From: Planctomycetota bacterium
Lineage (GTDB): Bacteria; Planctomycetota; UBA1135; GCA-002686595
Length of the DNA: 64,000 nucleotides
Assembly (NCBI GenBank): GCA_022446815.1
Contig: JAKVCD010000015.1
Span: 1 to 64,000, forward strand
Direction: 5' to 3'
In this document: piece by piece, positions 25,741 through 33,358 of the stretch
How positions within the stretch are numbered: position 1 is the stretch's first letter
Layout of the letters: every line of letters starts with the position of its first letter
Program-made: the position numbers and the translations under genes
The notes under the pieces: model-generated
Databases searched by the model: none
What the model was told of the DNA's origin: nothing
Seen by the model: the letters and a program-made list of their open reading frames with translations, nothing else

Positions 25741-26784
25741 CTAGCCCTCGAGCGGCGCTCGCAATCGTGTGCTGAGCGCAGACAAGGGACCCGCCAAGAC
25801 CTCTTCCCCCCAAGCGCAGAGCTTCGGTGAGAACAGCACCGGCTCACCAGCGCGCCAACGAGCGCCGCTCTGCTCGAGGCGGCTGCGAAGCTCTCGGCGC
25901 GCGCCGAGAGGGTCTGCGAGCGCTGAGATCGACCCCATCGGCGGCTCATTGAGGAGGTCCGCCTTAGTCAGCAGGAGCTCGCACCCGTCCGGTGAAGCTG
26001 GCGCCTCTGCCCTCGCGTCCTCCACCCAGAAGACCTTGTACGCTCCCTCACGCAAGAGCTCCCCGGCGCGCTGTCCCTCTAGCTCGACCTGCTCTGCTCC
26101 TCCGCTCCCCTCGACCTCTCTGACGCCTGCTGTGTCGATGAGTTCGTACTCGATCTCACCGAAGCTCGCGTAACCAACGAGCATGTCTCGTGTCGTGCCT
26201 GGAGAGTCACTCGTGATCGCGCGTTCGCTCCCTACGAGGACGTTGAACAGGGTCGACTTGCCCGCGTTGACCGGACCAGCCAATACCACCCGAGGCGCGC
26301 TGAGCACGGGAGCTAAGGCCAGAGAGCGCTCAACGAGCTGCTCTAAACCCGTCCGAGCCTCAGCCTCCTCTTGCCCTGCCAGCTCTTGAAGTCGCCGGCT
26401 GAGCGCGCCCTCTGCTTGGTCTAGGAGAACTCGCGCGGCGGCCTCAGTCCGCGCAGACCCCAAGCGCTCTGCAGCGCTCGCCTCGAGCTCAGCGCTTTCA
26501 TTCCCTCGATGTGCTCCTCCACCTAAGGCGTCGATCACCCGCGCCACCAGGACGGGGCTGCCGTGAAGGTGCAGCTCGACATGATCTGAGCCGTGCACCA
26601 CACAGAGCGCCTCGTCAAGGTCTTCACCCGCTGCCCTGAGTCGCAGCAGGCGAAGCGCGCCGTCCTGCATCTCTCCGACCCCGCCGAGGGTGCAGACAGC
26701 GTCTTTCGCGCCATCGCCGCAGAGCTCCAAGACGCTCACAGCCCCCGCGCCCCGCGGAGTCAGCTCTCGGAGATGGAGGGCCAA
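25741..26784 (-). CDS. Short MnmE-like GTPase lacking the C-terminal catalytic motif
   Basis: A 347-residue protein with a TTG start at 26784 supported by GGAGGAGG 4 nt upstream; it overlaps the coaX end by 25 nt. The N-terminal ~95 residues resemble a reduced TrmE_N tetrahydrofolate-binding domain, followed by the MnmE helical segment (LGSARTEAAARVLLDQAEGALSRRLQEL) and a GTPase domain with G1 GPVNAGKST, SPGTTRD, G3 DTAG and G4 TKAD. True MnmE (about 450 residues) ends in a helical bundle with a CIGK motif, whose cysteine is needed for tRNA U34 modification. That end is missing here. It may be a divergent MnmE paralogue with an altered role. MnmG is not in the window. Confidence 0.75.
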   Translation of the reverse strand: MALHLRELTPRGAGAVSVLELCGDGAKDAVCTLGGVGEMQDGALRLLRLRAAGEDLDEALCVVHGSDHVELHLHGSPVLVARVIDALGGGAHRGNESAELEASAAERLGSARTEAAARVLLDQAEGALSRRLQELAGQEEAEARTGLEQLVERSLALAPVLSAPRVVLAGPVNAGKSTLFNVLVGSERAITSDSPGTTRDMLVGYASFGEIEYELIDTAGVREVEGSGGAEQVELEGQRAGELLREGAYKVFWVEDARAEAPASPDGCELLLTKADLLNEPPMGSISALADPLGARRELRSRLEQSGARWRAGEPVLFSPKLCAWGEEVLAGPLSALSTRLRAPLEG

Positions 26785-27548
26785 GACTCCTCCTCCAGCT
26801 CAGCGGGGACGCCCTCGCTATGGAGCACCCCTAGGTGGACGAGGTCTGCGTATGCGTGCACTTGACGGGCGCCGAAGAGGCCGTCTCCTCCGAGGAGGAC
26901 GCGGGCTCCTCCTGTAATGAGCAACGGCGCATCGGCGAGCCCCGCCTCGAGCGAGACATGCTCGACGAGAGCTGCAGCGGCACCTCGGAAGCCGACGCTC
27001 ACTCCAGCGACGAGGGCGGCCTCGGTCGAGCGCCCAAGTGCGACAGCGTCGGGGTCTGGGGTGACCTTAAAGAGCCTAGCTCCCCCGCGGTCTAACGCGT
27101 CTGCGAGGAGCGTGGGGCCAGGGGCGATAGCGCCGCCTAGGAAGGTCGGCCCCTCTGCTACAGCGTCAACCGTCAGAGCCGTCCCCGCGTCCACTACGAC
27201 GGAGGGTCCCTTGAGCAAGAACGCTGCAAGCGCTGCGAAGCGACGATCACGGCCGACAGCCTCAGGCTCCTCGCAACGGCTCGCGAGCAGAGGAGCCGGT
27301 TCACGCCAGGGCGCGCTAGGTGCGAGAGACTCCCACGCCGCGCGCGCAGCGAGCGCGCGCTCCTCTGCTGCGACCCCTGAATAGAAAGCCGCCGCGGGCG
27401 CTGCAGCCGCGGGCTCTCTCAGCGCGCGCTCCAGGGGTTCGTCCCCCGCTGCTCCGCAGCTAACGATCCGCGCAGGCTCATCGCCCTCGGACTCCCAAAG
27501 GCACCACTTGAGCGTGCTGTTCCCTTGATCGAAGGTGACCCAACGCAT
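26760..27548 (-). CDS. coaX: Type III pantothenate kinase
   Basis: A 262-residue ASKHA-fold kinase that phosphorylates pantothenate in the first step of CoA synthesis. Family motifs: FDQGNSTLKW near the N-terminus (phosphate 1), GRDRRFAALAA, VVDAGTALTVDAV (phosphate 2), FLGGAIAPG and the ITGG (adenosine) motif. The ATG at 27548 has CGGAGGGAGC immediately before it. Length fits CoaX (about 255). It overlaps the MnmE-like gene and follows the GspC-like gene by 37 nt, so it may be part of a longer transcript. Confidence 0.9.
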   Translation of the reverse strand: MRWVTFDQGNSTLKWCLWESEGDEPARIVSCGAAGDEPLERALREPAAAAPAAAFYSGVAAEERALAARAAWESLAPSAPWREPAPLLASRCEEPEAVGRDRRFAALAAFLLKGPSVVVDAGTALTVDAVAEGPTFLGGAIAPGPTLLADALDRGGARLFKVTPDPDAVALGRSTEAALVAGVSVGFRGAAAALVEHVSLEAGLADAPLLITGGARVLLGGDGLFGARQVHAYADLVHLGVLHSEGVPAELEEESWPSISES

Positions 27549-27585
27549 CGCTCCCTCCGCGTCCGGTTTCGCTCCTACCAGCAGC

Positions 27586-28644
27586 TCAGCCGTCAGACGG
27601 CGAGTGATAGGTGACCGTCCGCTCAGCGCCGCGATTCGAGATGACGATCTCCCAGACGCTGTACTCGTCCTGGTGGTTCTTTACGAAGGTGACCGCCTCG
27701 CTGACGCTCGTCACGGGGTGGCCGTTGATGCTCCTGATCACGTCTCCCTCCGTCGCTCCGTGCCGCGCGGCCATCGAGCCAGGCGCGACCGACTGGATCT
27801 CGATCCCGTCAAACTTGCCGGTCTGCGGATCACGGTGCCTGCGGTGACGTACCTCATTAGCGAGATAGCTCGCGTAGTTCTCACCTAGGTCTACCGCGTC
27901 TTGCGAGCCGATCTGAAAAGTGTCTGTGCCGATCTGTGTCGTCTGCTCAGGGCGGTATGCCACGCCGAGCTGACCACGCGGGATGGAGACCATTCCAGGG
28001 CGCCTAGCTGACGCGGGATCCACTTTGGGGATCTCAAGCTCTGTCTCGAACTCTTCCGTCTTGAGGCTCTCAGCTTCGCGCCCGTCGTCTTCAAAGCGGA
28101 AGGTGACCCCGTCCTTGAGGGTGATCGAATCGACCCAGATGTTGTCGTGCGGAGCGGCGAGCCTGCAGGGCCTGCGCTCATCATAAGGCGCCCCATCCGA
28201 GTCGCCGGGGAAGAGCACCTGCCCGAGCTCCGCCGCTTCACCCGTCACACCTGAGCTCGACTTGTAGGAGACAAAGGCCCGGCTGAGCTCAGGGTGCGCG
28301 GTGTCTTCCTGCATGAAGTAGATCGAGAGGATTTCGGCTACAGGCGTGTAGACCGGCTTCGACTCGACCGGCGCAACGACCGGCGCCTCGACCACCACAG
28401 GGGCAGGCCTACCACTCCAATCGAAGTCCCAGAAGGTCTTCCTGATGAGCTGCGTGTCGACCAAGCTCTGCTTGGGGCCGCTGTAGTCCTCGACATCCTG
28501 GAGGGTCCGCGTCACCTCTTTGGTGTCGATCTCTGCGCCGCCGGCCTTAGCCACGGCGATGATCTCATACACGTACCACCCCAGACCGGCGGTCAGGAGG
28601 AGAGAGGCGATCCAGATGATCTCGCGAAGTCTTGTGACGCTCAT
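27586..28644 (-). CDS. GspC-like inner-membrane protein with C-terminal PDZ domain
   Basis: A 352-residue bitopic protein: short cytoplasmic N-terminus, one membrane helix (about 10-30), a Pro/Val-rich linker, a homology-region-like beta domain, and a C-terminal PDZ domain (about 265-345; IQSVAPGSMAARHGATEGDVIRSINGHPV is the characteristic core, in separate parts). This architecture is that of GspC, which contacts the secretin in type II secretion. No other gsp gene adjoins, but secretin and PilMNO genes lie 5 kb away. It is preceded by a good sigma-70 promoter placed only ~9 nt before the ATG. A PDZ protein of another envelope pathway is the alternative. Confidence 0.7.
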   Translation of the reverse strand: MSVTRLREIIWIASLLLTAGLGWYVYEIIAVAKAGGAEIDTKEVTRTLQDVEDYSGPKQSLVDTQLIRKTFWDFDWSGRPAPVVVEAPVVAPVESKPVYTPVAEILSIYFMQEDTAHPELSRAFVSYKSSSGVTGEAAELGQVLFPGDSDGAPYDERRPCRLAAPHDNIWVDSITLKDGVTFRFEDDGREAESLKTEEFETELEIPKVDPASARRPGMVSIPRGQLGVAYRPEQTTQIGTDTFQIGSQDAVDLGENYASYLANEVRHRRHRDPQTGKFDGIEIQSVAPGSMAARHGATEGDVIRSINGHPVTSVSEAVTFVKNHQDEYSVWEIVISNRGAERTVTYHSPSDG

Positions 28645-28659
28645 AAGTACCCGGATTCC

Positions 28660-28688
28660 ATGCTATGAGGCTCCAGGGGCAGTGGCAA
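28660..28688 (-). promoter_or_regulatory. Sigma-70 promoter of the GspC-like gene
   Basis: TTGCCA (five of six) at 28683-28688, an exact 17-nt spacer, and TAGCAT (four of six) at 28660-28665 on the minus strand. The predicted start of transcription is about 28653, leaving only 8-9 nt of leader before the ATG at 28644. Confidence 0.6.
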
Positions 28689-28736
28689 GGAGACTCGGGG
28701 GAAGGTGGGAGCATCACAGACGCCCCCGCTGACAGT

Positions 28737-29741
28737 CTATTCCCCTCGCTCGCGGGATTCTGTGACGAGCTGATGAAGCCGTCGCAGGAGCTCTGGCAGG
28801 CCTTGGTGCGTGTGTGAAGAGAAGCGCAGCACAGGTCTTCCGGTCGCCTCTTCTAGAGCCTTGGCGGCCTCTTCAGCCTCTGGCCCCTCGACCTTGCTGC
28901 CCGCGAGCACCAAGGTCTTACCTGCGAGGAGGCTGGAATATTCTTCCAGCTCCTTGCTGATCGATTGGAAGGCCTCCAGCGGATCGCTCACACCATCAGC
29001 AGAGCAATCCACGAGGTGTAAGAGCACTCTGCAGCGCTCCACATGCTTCAGGAAGCGGTGCCCGAGGCCGACCCCCTGCGCGGCCCCCTCGACGAGGCCG
29101 GGGAGGTCCGCGATGACGAGGGACTGATAGTCGCTCACGCTCGCGATCCCGACCTGTGGATCCAACGTCGTGAAGGGGTAGTCAGCGACCTTCGGCTTGG
29201 CCTTGGTCACGACCGAGAGGAAGGTACTCTTGCCCGCGTTCGGTAGACCGACGAGCCCCACGTCAGCGAAGAGCTTCAGCTCGAGGCGGAGCTCTCTTCG
29301 CTCACCCTCTGTCCCTTTGGTCGCGTAGCGGGGCTCTTGGCGAACGCTACTCTTGAAGCGGCTGTTCCCCTTCCCGTGCCTGCCCCCCTTAGCGACGACG
29401 AGCTCCTGACCTTCCTCTGTCAGGTCAGCGAGGCGATTCCCGCGCTCACTGTCATAGACGAGGGTGCCAATCGGCACCTCAATCTTGACCGACGCGCCGC
29501 TCTCTCCGGTGCAGAGGCGCGGCCCGCCGGGCCGACCGTTCTTTGCCCGATAGCGCGGACTCCGCGCGACAGAGAGCAGCGAGGTGACGCGGTCTGAGGC
29601 GACCAGGATCACGTCCCCGCCCCTGCCGCCGTCGCCGCCGTCTGGTCCGCCCTTTGGGACGAACTTCTCTGTACGAAACGAGACCGCTCCGTCACCGCCC
29701 TTCCCTGCGGTCACCTCTACGAGCGCTTCGTCCCTAAACAC
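28737..29741 (-). CDS. obg: GTPase Obg/CgtA
   Basis: A 334-residue ribosome-associated GTPase. The N-terminal Obg fold has the glycine-rich signature GKGGDGAVSF and GGPDGGDGGRGGDV; the GTPase domain has G1 GLPNAGKST, switch region DYPFTTLDP, G3 DLPG and a late AGSKVE segment at the G4 position. It acts in 50S maturation and stress control. The C-terminal OCT domain of some family members is absent. The GTG start has GAGGAGG 4 nt upstream. It forms the conserved rplU-rpmA-obg operon with the two genes upstream. Confidence 0.95.
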   Translation of the reverse strand: MFRDEALVEVTAGKGGDGAVSFRTEKFVPKGGPDGGDGGRGGDVILVASDRVTSLLSVARSPRYRAKNGRPGGPRLCTGESGASVKIEVPIGTLVYDSERGNRLADLTEEGQELVVAKGGRHGKGNSRFKSSVRQEPRYATKGTEGERRELRLELKLFADVGLVGLPNAGKSTFLSVVTKAKPKVADYPFTTLDPQVGIASVSDYQSLVIADLPGLVEGAAQGVGLGHRFLKHVERCRVLLHLVDCSADGVSDPLEAFQSISKELEEYSSLLAGKTLVLAGSKVEGPEAEEAAKALEEATGRPVLRFSSHTHQGLPELLRRLHQLVTESRERGE

Positions 29742-29800
29742 GAGACCTCCTCGTCAGCGGCGCCGCGCGGGCGCCAGCTCTCAGCCCTAGCGAGCGTCGC

Positions 29801-30046
29801 TCAGCTGAGCGGGTCCACGTGGACCCGGCGTCCAGACTGGAAGCGAACGACCCCGTCGATGCGAGAGTAGATCGTGTAGTCACTGCCAAGGCCGGTGTTC
29901 TTACCAGGCTTGAAGCGCGTCCCGCACTGCCGCACGAGGATCGTACCCGACTTGACGGTCTGCCCGCCGAAGCGCTTGACGCCACGGAACTGGGGGTTGG
30001 AGTCCCGACCGTTACGAGTTGAACCTTGTCCCTTCTTATGTGCCAT
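29801..30046 (-). CDS. rpmA: Ribosomal protein bL27
   Basis: An 81-residue protein of the large subunit near the peptidyl transferase centre. The N-terminus [19 protein letters not shown] is of the uncleaved type, with no Firmicute-like leader peptide. The conserved [19 protein letters not shown] and [10 protein letters not shown] segments follow. AAAGGAA lies just upstream of the ATG. It is 10 nt downstream of rplU. Confidence 0.97.
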   Translation of the reverse strand: MAHKKGQGSTRNGRDSNPQFRGVKRFGGQTVKSGTILVRQCGTRFKPGKNTGLGSDYTIYSRIDGVVRFQSGRRVHVDPLS

Positions 30047-30056
30047 CGCTGTTCCT

Positions 30057-30371
30057 TTAGGCGTCGATCGAGGTGATCTTCACGGCTGTGTACTTCTGAC
30101 GATGTCCCCGCTTGACGCGCACATTCTTGCGGCGCTTGAAGCGGAACACCACGATCTTGGGACCCTTCTTGTCTCCGAGGACCTCTGCCTTGACGGAGGC
30201 GCCCTCGACCGTCGGGTTACCGACCTGAACCTTTCCCTCGTCGCTTACGAGGAGGACCTCATCAAAGGTCACGGTGTCGCCCGGCTGGGCGTCTGAGCGA
30301 AGATCGCACATGACCACGTCGCCGGAGCGGACAGTGGCTTGCTGGTTACGATCGCGAATGACGGCGTACAT
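30057..30371 (-). CDS. rplU: Ribosomal protein bL21
   Basis: A 104-residue 23S rRNA-binding protein. The characteristic start MYAVI and the C-terminal basic motif [22 protein letters not shown] are present. AGGAG sits about 7 nt before the ATG. The ~190-nt upstream region toward rne holds an AT-rich stretch and several short GC-rich repeats that could form an L21 leader structure, but no promoter could be fixed. First gene of rplU-rpmA-obg. Confidence 0.97.
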   Translation of the reverse strand: MYAVIRDRNQQATVRSGDVVMCDLRSDAQPGDTVTFDEVLLVSDEGKVQVGNPTVEGASVKAEVLGDKKGPKIVVFRFKRRKNVRVKRGHRQKYTAVKITSIDA

Positions 30372-30517
30372 CAGAACTCCTGGGTGAATGGGCCGCCGGG
30401 GACGCCCCGGAGGATCCGGATGCGCGCTGCCACGGCTGGGCGGGAGGCACCTCCACCGTCGGAGGCACCGTTTGGGCGGAAAAATATAGCAGCAGACCCC
30501 CTCAGAAGCATCCCCCT

Positions 30518-30533
30518 AGCGGATACATCCGCT
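30518..30533. repeat. Palindrome between rne and rplU
   Basis: AGCGGAT-AC-ATCCGCT, a 7-bp arm inverted repeat, flanked on the minus strand by CCCCT and AGGGG that could extend the stem. It lies about 30-50 nt after the rne stop and may be part of a terminator, although no T-run follows. Confidence 0.35.
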
Positions 30534-30564
30534 CAAAAGGGGCCTAGAGGGGGCCTCTATAGGC

Positions 30565-32985
30565 TCAACGCTTCCTGCGACCGCCGGGCCGGACCTCCCG
30601 GCCATCAGCGCGGAGGTACCTCAAGACGCTGTCTTCAACCTGATCCGGCGCCTCGACAAACTCTATCTTGCGCTGGGAGCTGTCGGAGAGCTCATCGATC
30701 TCGTTGAAGCAGAACTTCTTCAGATACTCGATCGAGTCAGCGTGCGTGCGGACCTCGACTTGGCTGAAGCCCTTGAGCGCAGCGGAGGACTGGAGGCGTC
30801 GTAAGATCGCCGCAGCGCGAGACTGGACGGTGCGGATCTTCCCCTCCCCCCTACACCGGGGGCAGTTGGTGAAGAGCTTCTGGATGATCCCGGGGCCGCC
30901 GCGCTCACGGGTCATCTCGAGCAGCCCGAACTGTGAGATCCGGCCGATCTTGCTCCGTGCGCGGTCCTTCGCGAGCTCTTGAGAGAAGGCCTCTTCGACC
31001 TTCTTGTTGTTCCCGCGCTTCATCATGTCGATGAAGTCGACAACGATGATCCCGCCGAAGTCGCGCAGCCTCATCTGGCGGGCGATCTCCGGCACAGCTT
31101 CGAGGTTCGTCTTCAGGGCGATCTCTTCGAAGTCGTGGCTGTCCACGCGCGTTCGACCGGAGTTGACGTCGATCGCGACGAGGGCCTCTGTCTGATCAAT
31201 GACGATCGAGCCGCCAGAGGGGAGGTCTACCCTTCGCGCGAAGATGCGCTCGAACTCCTCCTCCATCCCCTCTTCTCTGAAGAGGGGGCGCGTGCCTTTG
31301 TGGAGCTTGATGCGGTCCTTGAACTCAGGCATCACCTGGTCTGCAAACTTGCAGAGCTCCGCGTGCATCTTCTCGTCGTCGACGAGGACCACCTCGGTGT
31401 TCGCGTCAAAGTGCTCACGCACTGCGCGCACGGCCACCTCAGGCTCCTCGTAAAGCAGCATAGGTCCGCGCCCGACCTTGAGGCGCTTGCCGAAGTTGTC
31501 CCAGTGCTCAAGCAGCCCGTCGAGGTCTCGCTGCAGTTCCTCCGCTGAGCGACCCTTCGCCGCGGTACGGCAGATCAAGCCGAGCTGACTGGGCAGCTCG
31601 AAGCCGTCGAGGATCTTCCTCAACCGCTTGCGCTCACGGACGCTCTCGATCTTCCGGCTGACGCCCTTTCGCGTCATGTTCGGAGTGAGCACGAGGTAGT
31701 GCCCTGTGATCGAGAGGTAAGTCGTCAGAGTAGGCCCCTTGTCACCGATCGCGTCCTTCGTGACCTGGCAGACGACCATCTGCCCCTTCTTGAGGAGGTC
31801 ATTGATAGGGAGCCGGGGGCGCGCGTGGAAACGGCGGCGCCCGCCCTTCTTCTTGACGACCTTCTTCTTGGCCTTCTTCTTGCCCTCACCTTCCTCGTCC
31901 TCAACCTCAGCGGTGATAGAGGGCTGACTCGAGGTGCTGTCCCACTCCTCCGGATCCACCTCGACGCTGAGGAGCTTCTCGATGCTCCACTCCTTCTCTC
32001 CGTAGACGCCGAGCACGTCAGAGGTGTGGAGGAAGCCGTTCTTCCCGCGCCCGAAGTCGATGAAGGCAGCCCCGATGGACTGCTCAATGTTCACGACACG
32101 ACCACGGTAGATGTCGCTGACGTGCGAGCGCTCGCTCTGCACAGTCATCTGGAAGTCAACGATCTTGCCCTCGCGGACAACCGCGACGCGGGTCTCCTCA
32201 CGGTCCTTAGCGTTCACCAGGATCCGCTTGGGGGACTCCGGCTCTGCGGCCGTCTTGCGCCCGCGCTTGGAGCGGAGCTTCTTCTTGCGGGACTTGCCCT
32301 CCCCCTTCTCCTCGTCGTCCTCACCCTTCTCGCCACCGCTCGCGACCTTCTTGCTGCGGCGGCTCTTCTTCTTGGCCTTCTTAGAACGACGACCCTCGGA
32401 CGCCTCCTCCTTCAGGGGGGGCAGGTCATCATCCTCGAAGGGGATGAGCTCAACCTCGGCCGCGCCATCGCTAGCAGACTTGCTGCGTCGGGTGCGTGTC
32501 TTGCGCGCACGTTTCCTGCCCCGCTTGGGGCCACCCGCCTCAGCGGGGGAATCCGCCTCCGAGCTCTCTACGCTCTCCGAGCTCTCGCTCTCGTCGGCTT
32601 TTGACTCAGCTCTGCGCCTCGATCGGCGGCCGCCTCGACGGCCGCGGCGGCTCCTCGTGCGCGGCTTCGCCTCGCCCTCGCCCTCGCCCGACTCGTTCGA
32701 GACCTCCTCAGCCTCGGCTGTGGCAGCACTCTTGCGCCTCCTGCTGGAGCGGCGACGGCGGCGTTCTCCTTGCGCCTCAGGGTCTTCTTGTACGGCGACT
32801 GTAGGGCTGTCGCCGTCGTCCTTGGGCGTCTTTTTGCGCCGGCGCTTTCTGCGGCGGGGCGCTTTTGAATCGTCTGATTGTGATGCGGTCGAGTCGTCCA
32901 TCTCTCCGAAACGGGGAGCTGAATCCTCGCCGCCCTCTTGAGGTTCGGGGGAGACGGCGTCTGCCCCGATTGAGCGGTCTGTCAT
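30565..32985 (-). CDS. rne: RNase E/G family endoribonuclease with long basic N-terminal extension
   Basis: An 806-residue ribonuclease. The first ~253 residues are low-complexity, alternating Arg/Lys clusters and acidic/Ser stretches. The catalytic part starts near 254 (RILVNAKDREETRVAVV), with an S1 domain interrupted by a charged insertion at about 335-390. Catalytic aspartates appear in AIDVNSGR (D606) and VVDFIDMM (D650), followed by the zinc-link NCPRCRGEG (C708, C711). RNase E starts mRNA decay and processes rRNA and tRNA. In E. coli the disordered scaffold is C-terminal; here it is N-terminal. No Shine-Dalgarno precedes the ATG. Confidence 0.93.
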   Translation of the reverse strand: MTDRSIGADAVSPEPQEGGEDSAPRFGEMDDSTASQSDDSKAPRRRKRRRKKTPKDDGDSPTVAVQEDPEAQGERRRRRSSRRRKSAATAEAEEVSNESGEGEGEAKPRTRSRRGRRGGRRSRRRAESKADESESSESVESSEADSPAEAGGPKRGRKRARKTRTRRSKSASDGAAEVELIPFEDDDLPPLKEEASEGRRSKKAKKKSRRSKKVASGGEKGEDDEEKGEGKSRKKKLRSKRGRKTAAEPESPKRILVNAKDREETRVAVVREGKIVDFQMTVQSERSHVSDIYRGRVVNIEQSIGAAFIDFGRGKNGFLHTSDVLGVYGEKEWSIEKLLSVEVDPEEWDSTSSQPSITAEVEDEEGEGKKKAKKKVVKKKGGRRRFHARPRLPINDLLKKGQMVVCQVTKDAIGDKGPTLTTYLSITGHYLVLTPNMTRKGVSRKIESVRERKRLRKILDGFELPSQLGLICRTAAKGRSAEELQRDLDGLLEHWDNFGKRLKVGRGPMLLYEEPEVAVRAVREHFDANTEVVLVDDEKMHAELCKFADQVMPEFKDRIKLHKGTRPLFREEGMEEEFERIFARRVDLPSGGSIVIDQTEALVAIDVNSGRTRVDSHDFEEIALKTNLEAVPEIARQMRLRDFGGIIVVDFIDMMKRGNNKKVEEAFSQELAKDRARSKIGRISQFGLLEMTRERGGPGIIQKLFTNCPRCRGEGKIRTVQSRAAAILRRLQSSAALKGFSQVEVRTHADSIEYLKKFCFNEIDELSDSSQRKIEFVEAPDQVEDSVLRYLRADGREVRPGGRRKR

Positions 32986-33358
32986 GGATTGAAAAGAGGA
33001 TCATGCCTTTGGCGCCGCGTTCTGACTCGAGCCCCAAGCGGGGGCGAGATGATGAGGCGCGCCGGGCCGGAGGTCACCACATCGGGTGGTCTGGCAGGCG
33101 CTGCGCTCGTCTGGGGGTGCCCAAGACGGTGAATCTGAAAAGGAGCCGAGCGCTGCTGCGCCCGATCAAGCGACCCTTCAGGGTCGCCCTGTACGTTGTT
33201 TCGGGTGGAGGCCTAGGGGCCTTACGTTTGTGGGGCTGACGCTCACGGGCAACAGCCCACAGCGAGTCAGCCTCGCCACGGACTCATCGTCACCTATGTG
33301 CGGCCAACTGCGAAGCCTGAATCAGGATTTCCCTCCAAAAGACCGCCTCTGGGACGCC
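32986..33358 (-). promoter_or_regulatory. Long rne leader/secretin downstream region with strong hairpins
   Basis: This 373-bp gap has no convincing gene. It contains three inverted repeats: 33170-33187 (GCGACCC, TTCA loop, GGGTCGC), about 33209-33222 (AGGCC/GGCCT) and 33234-33272, a ~39-nt hairpin with a 7-bp GGCTGAC/GTCAGCC base stem and a GGGC/GCCC tip. The last may end the secretin transcript; the others could form an RNase E leader of the kind used for autoregulation in enterobacteria. That is inference from position. Confidence 0.45.

Noticed and set aside
31699..32604. Leu-rich + strand frame opposite rne
   Set aside because: Antisense to the certain RNase E/G gene; it reflects the Lys/Arg/Glu-rich codons of the other strand.
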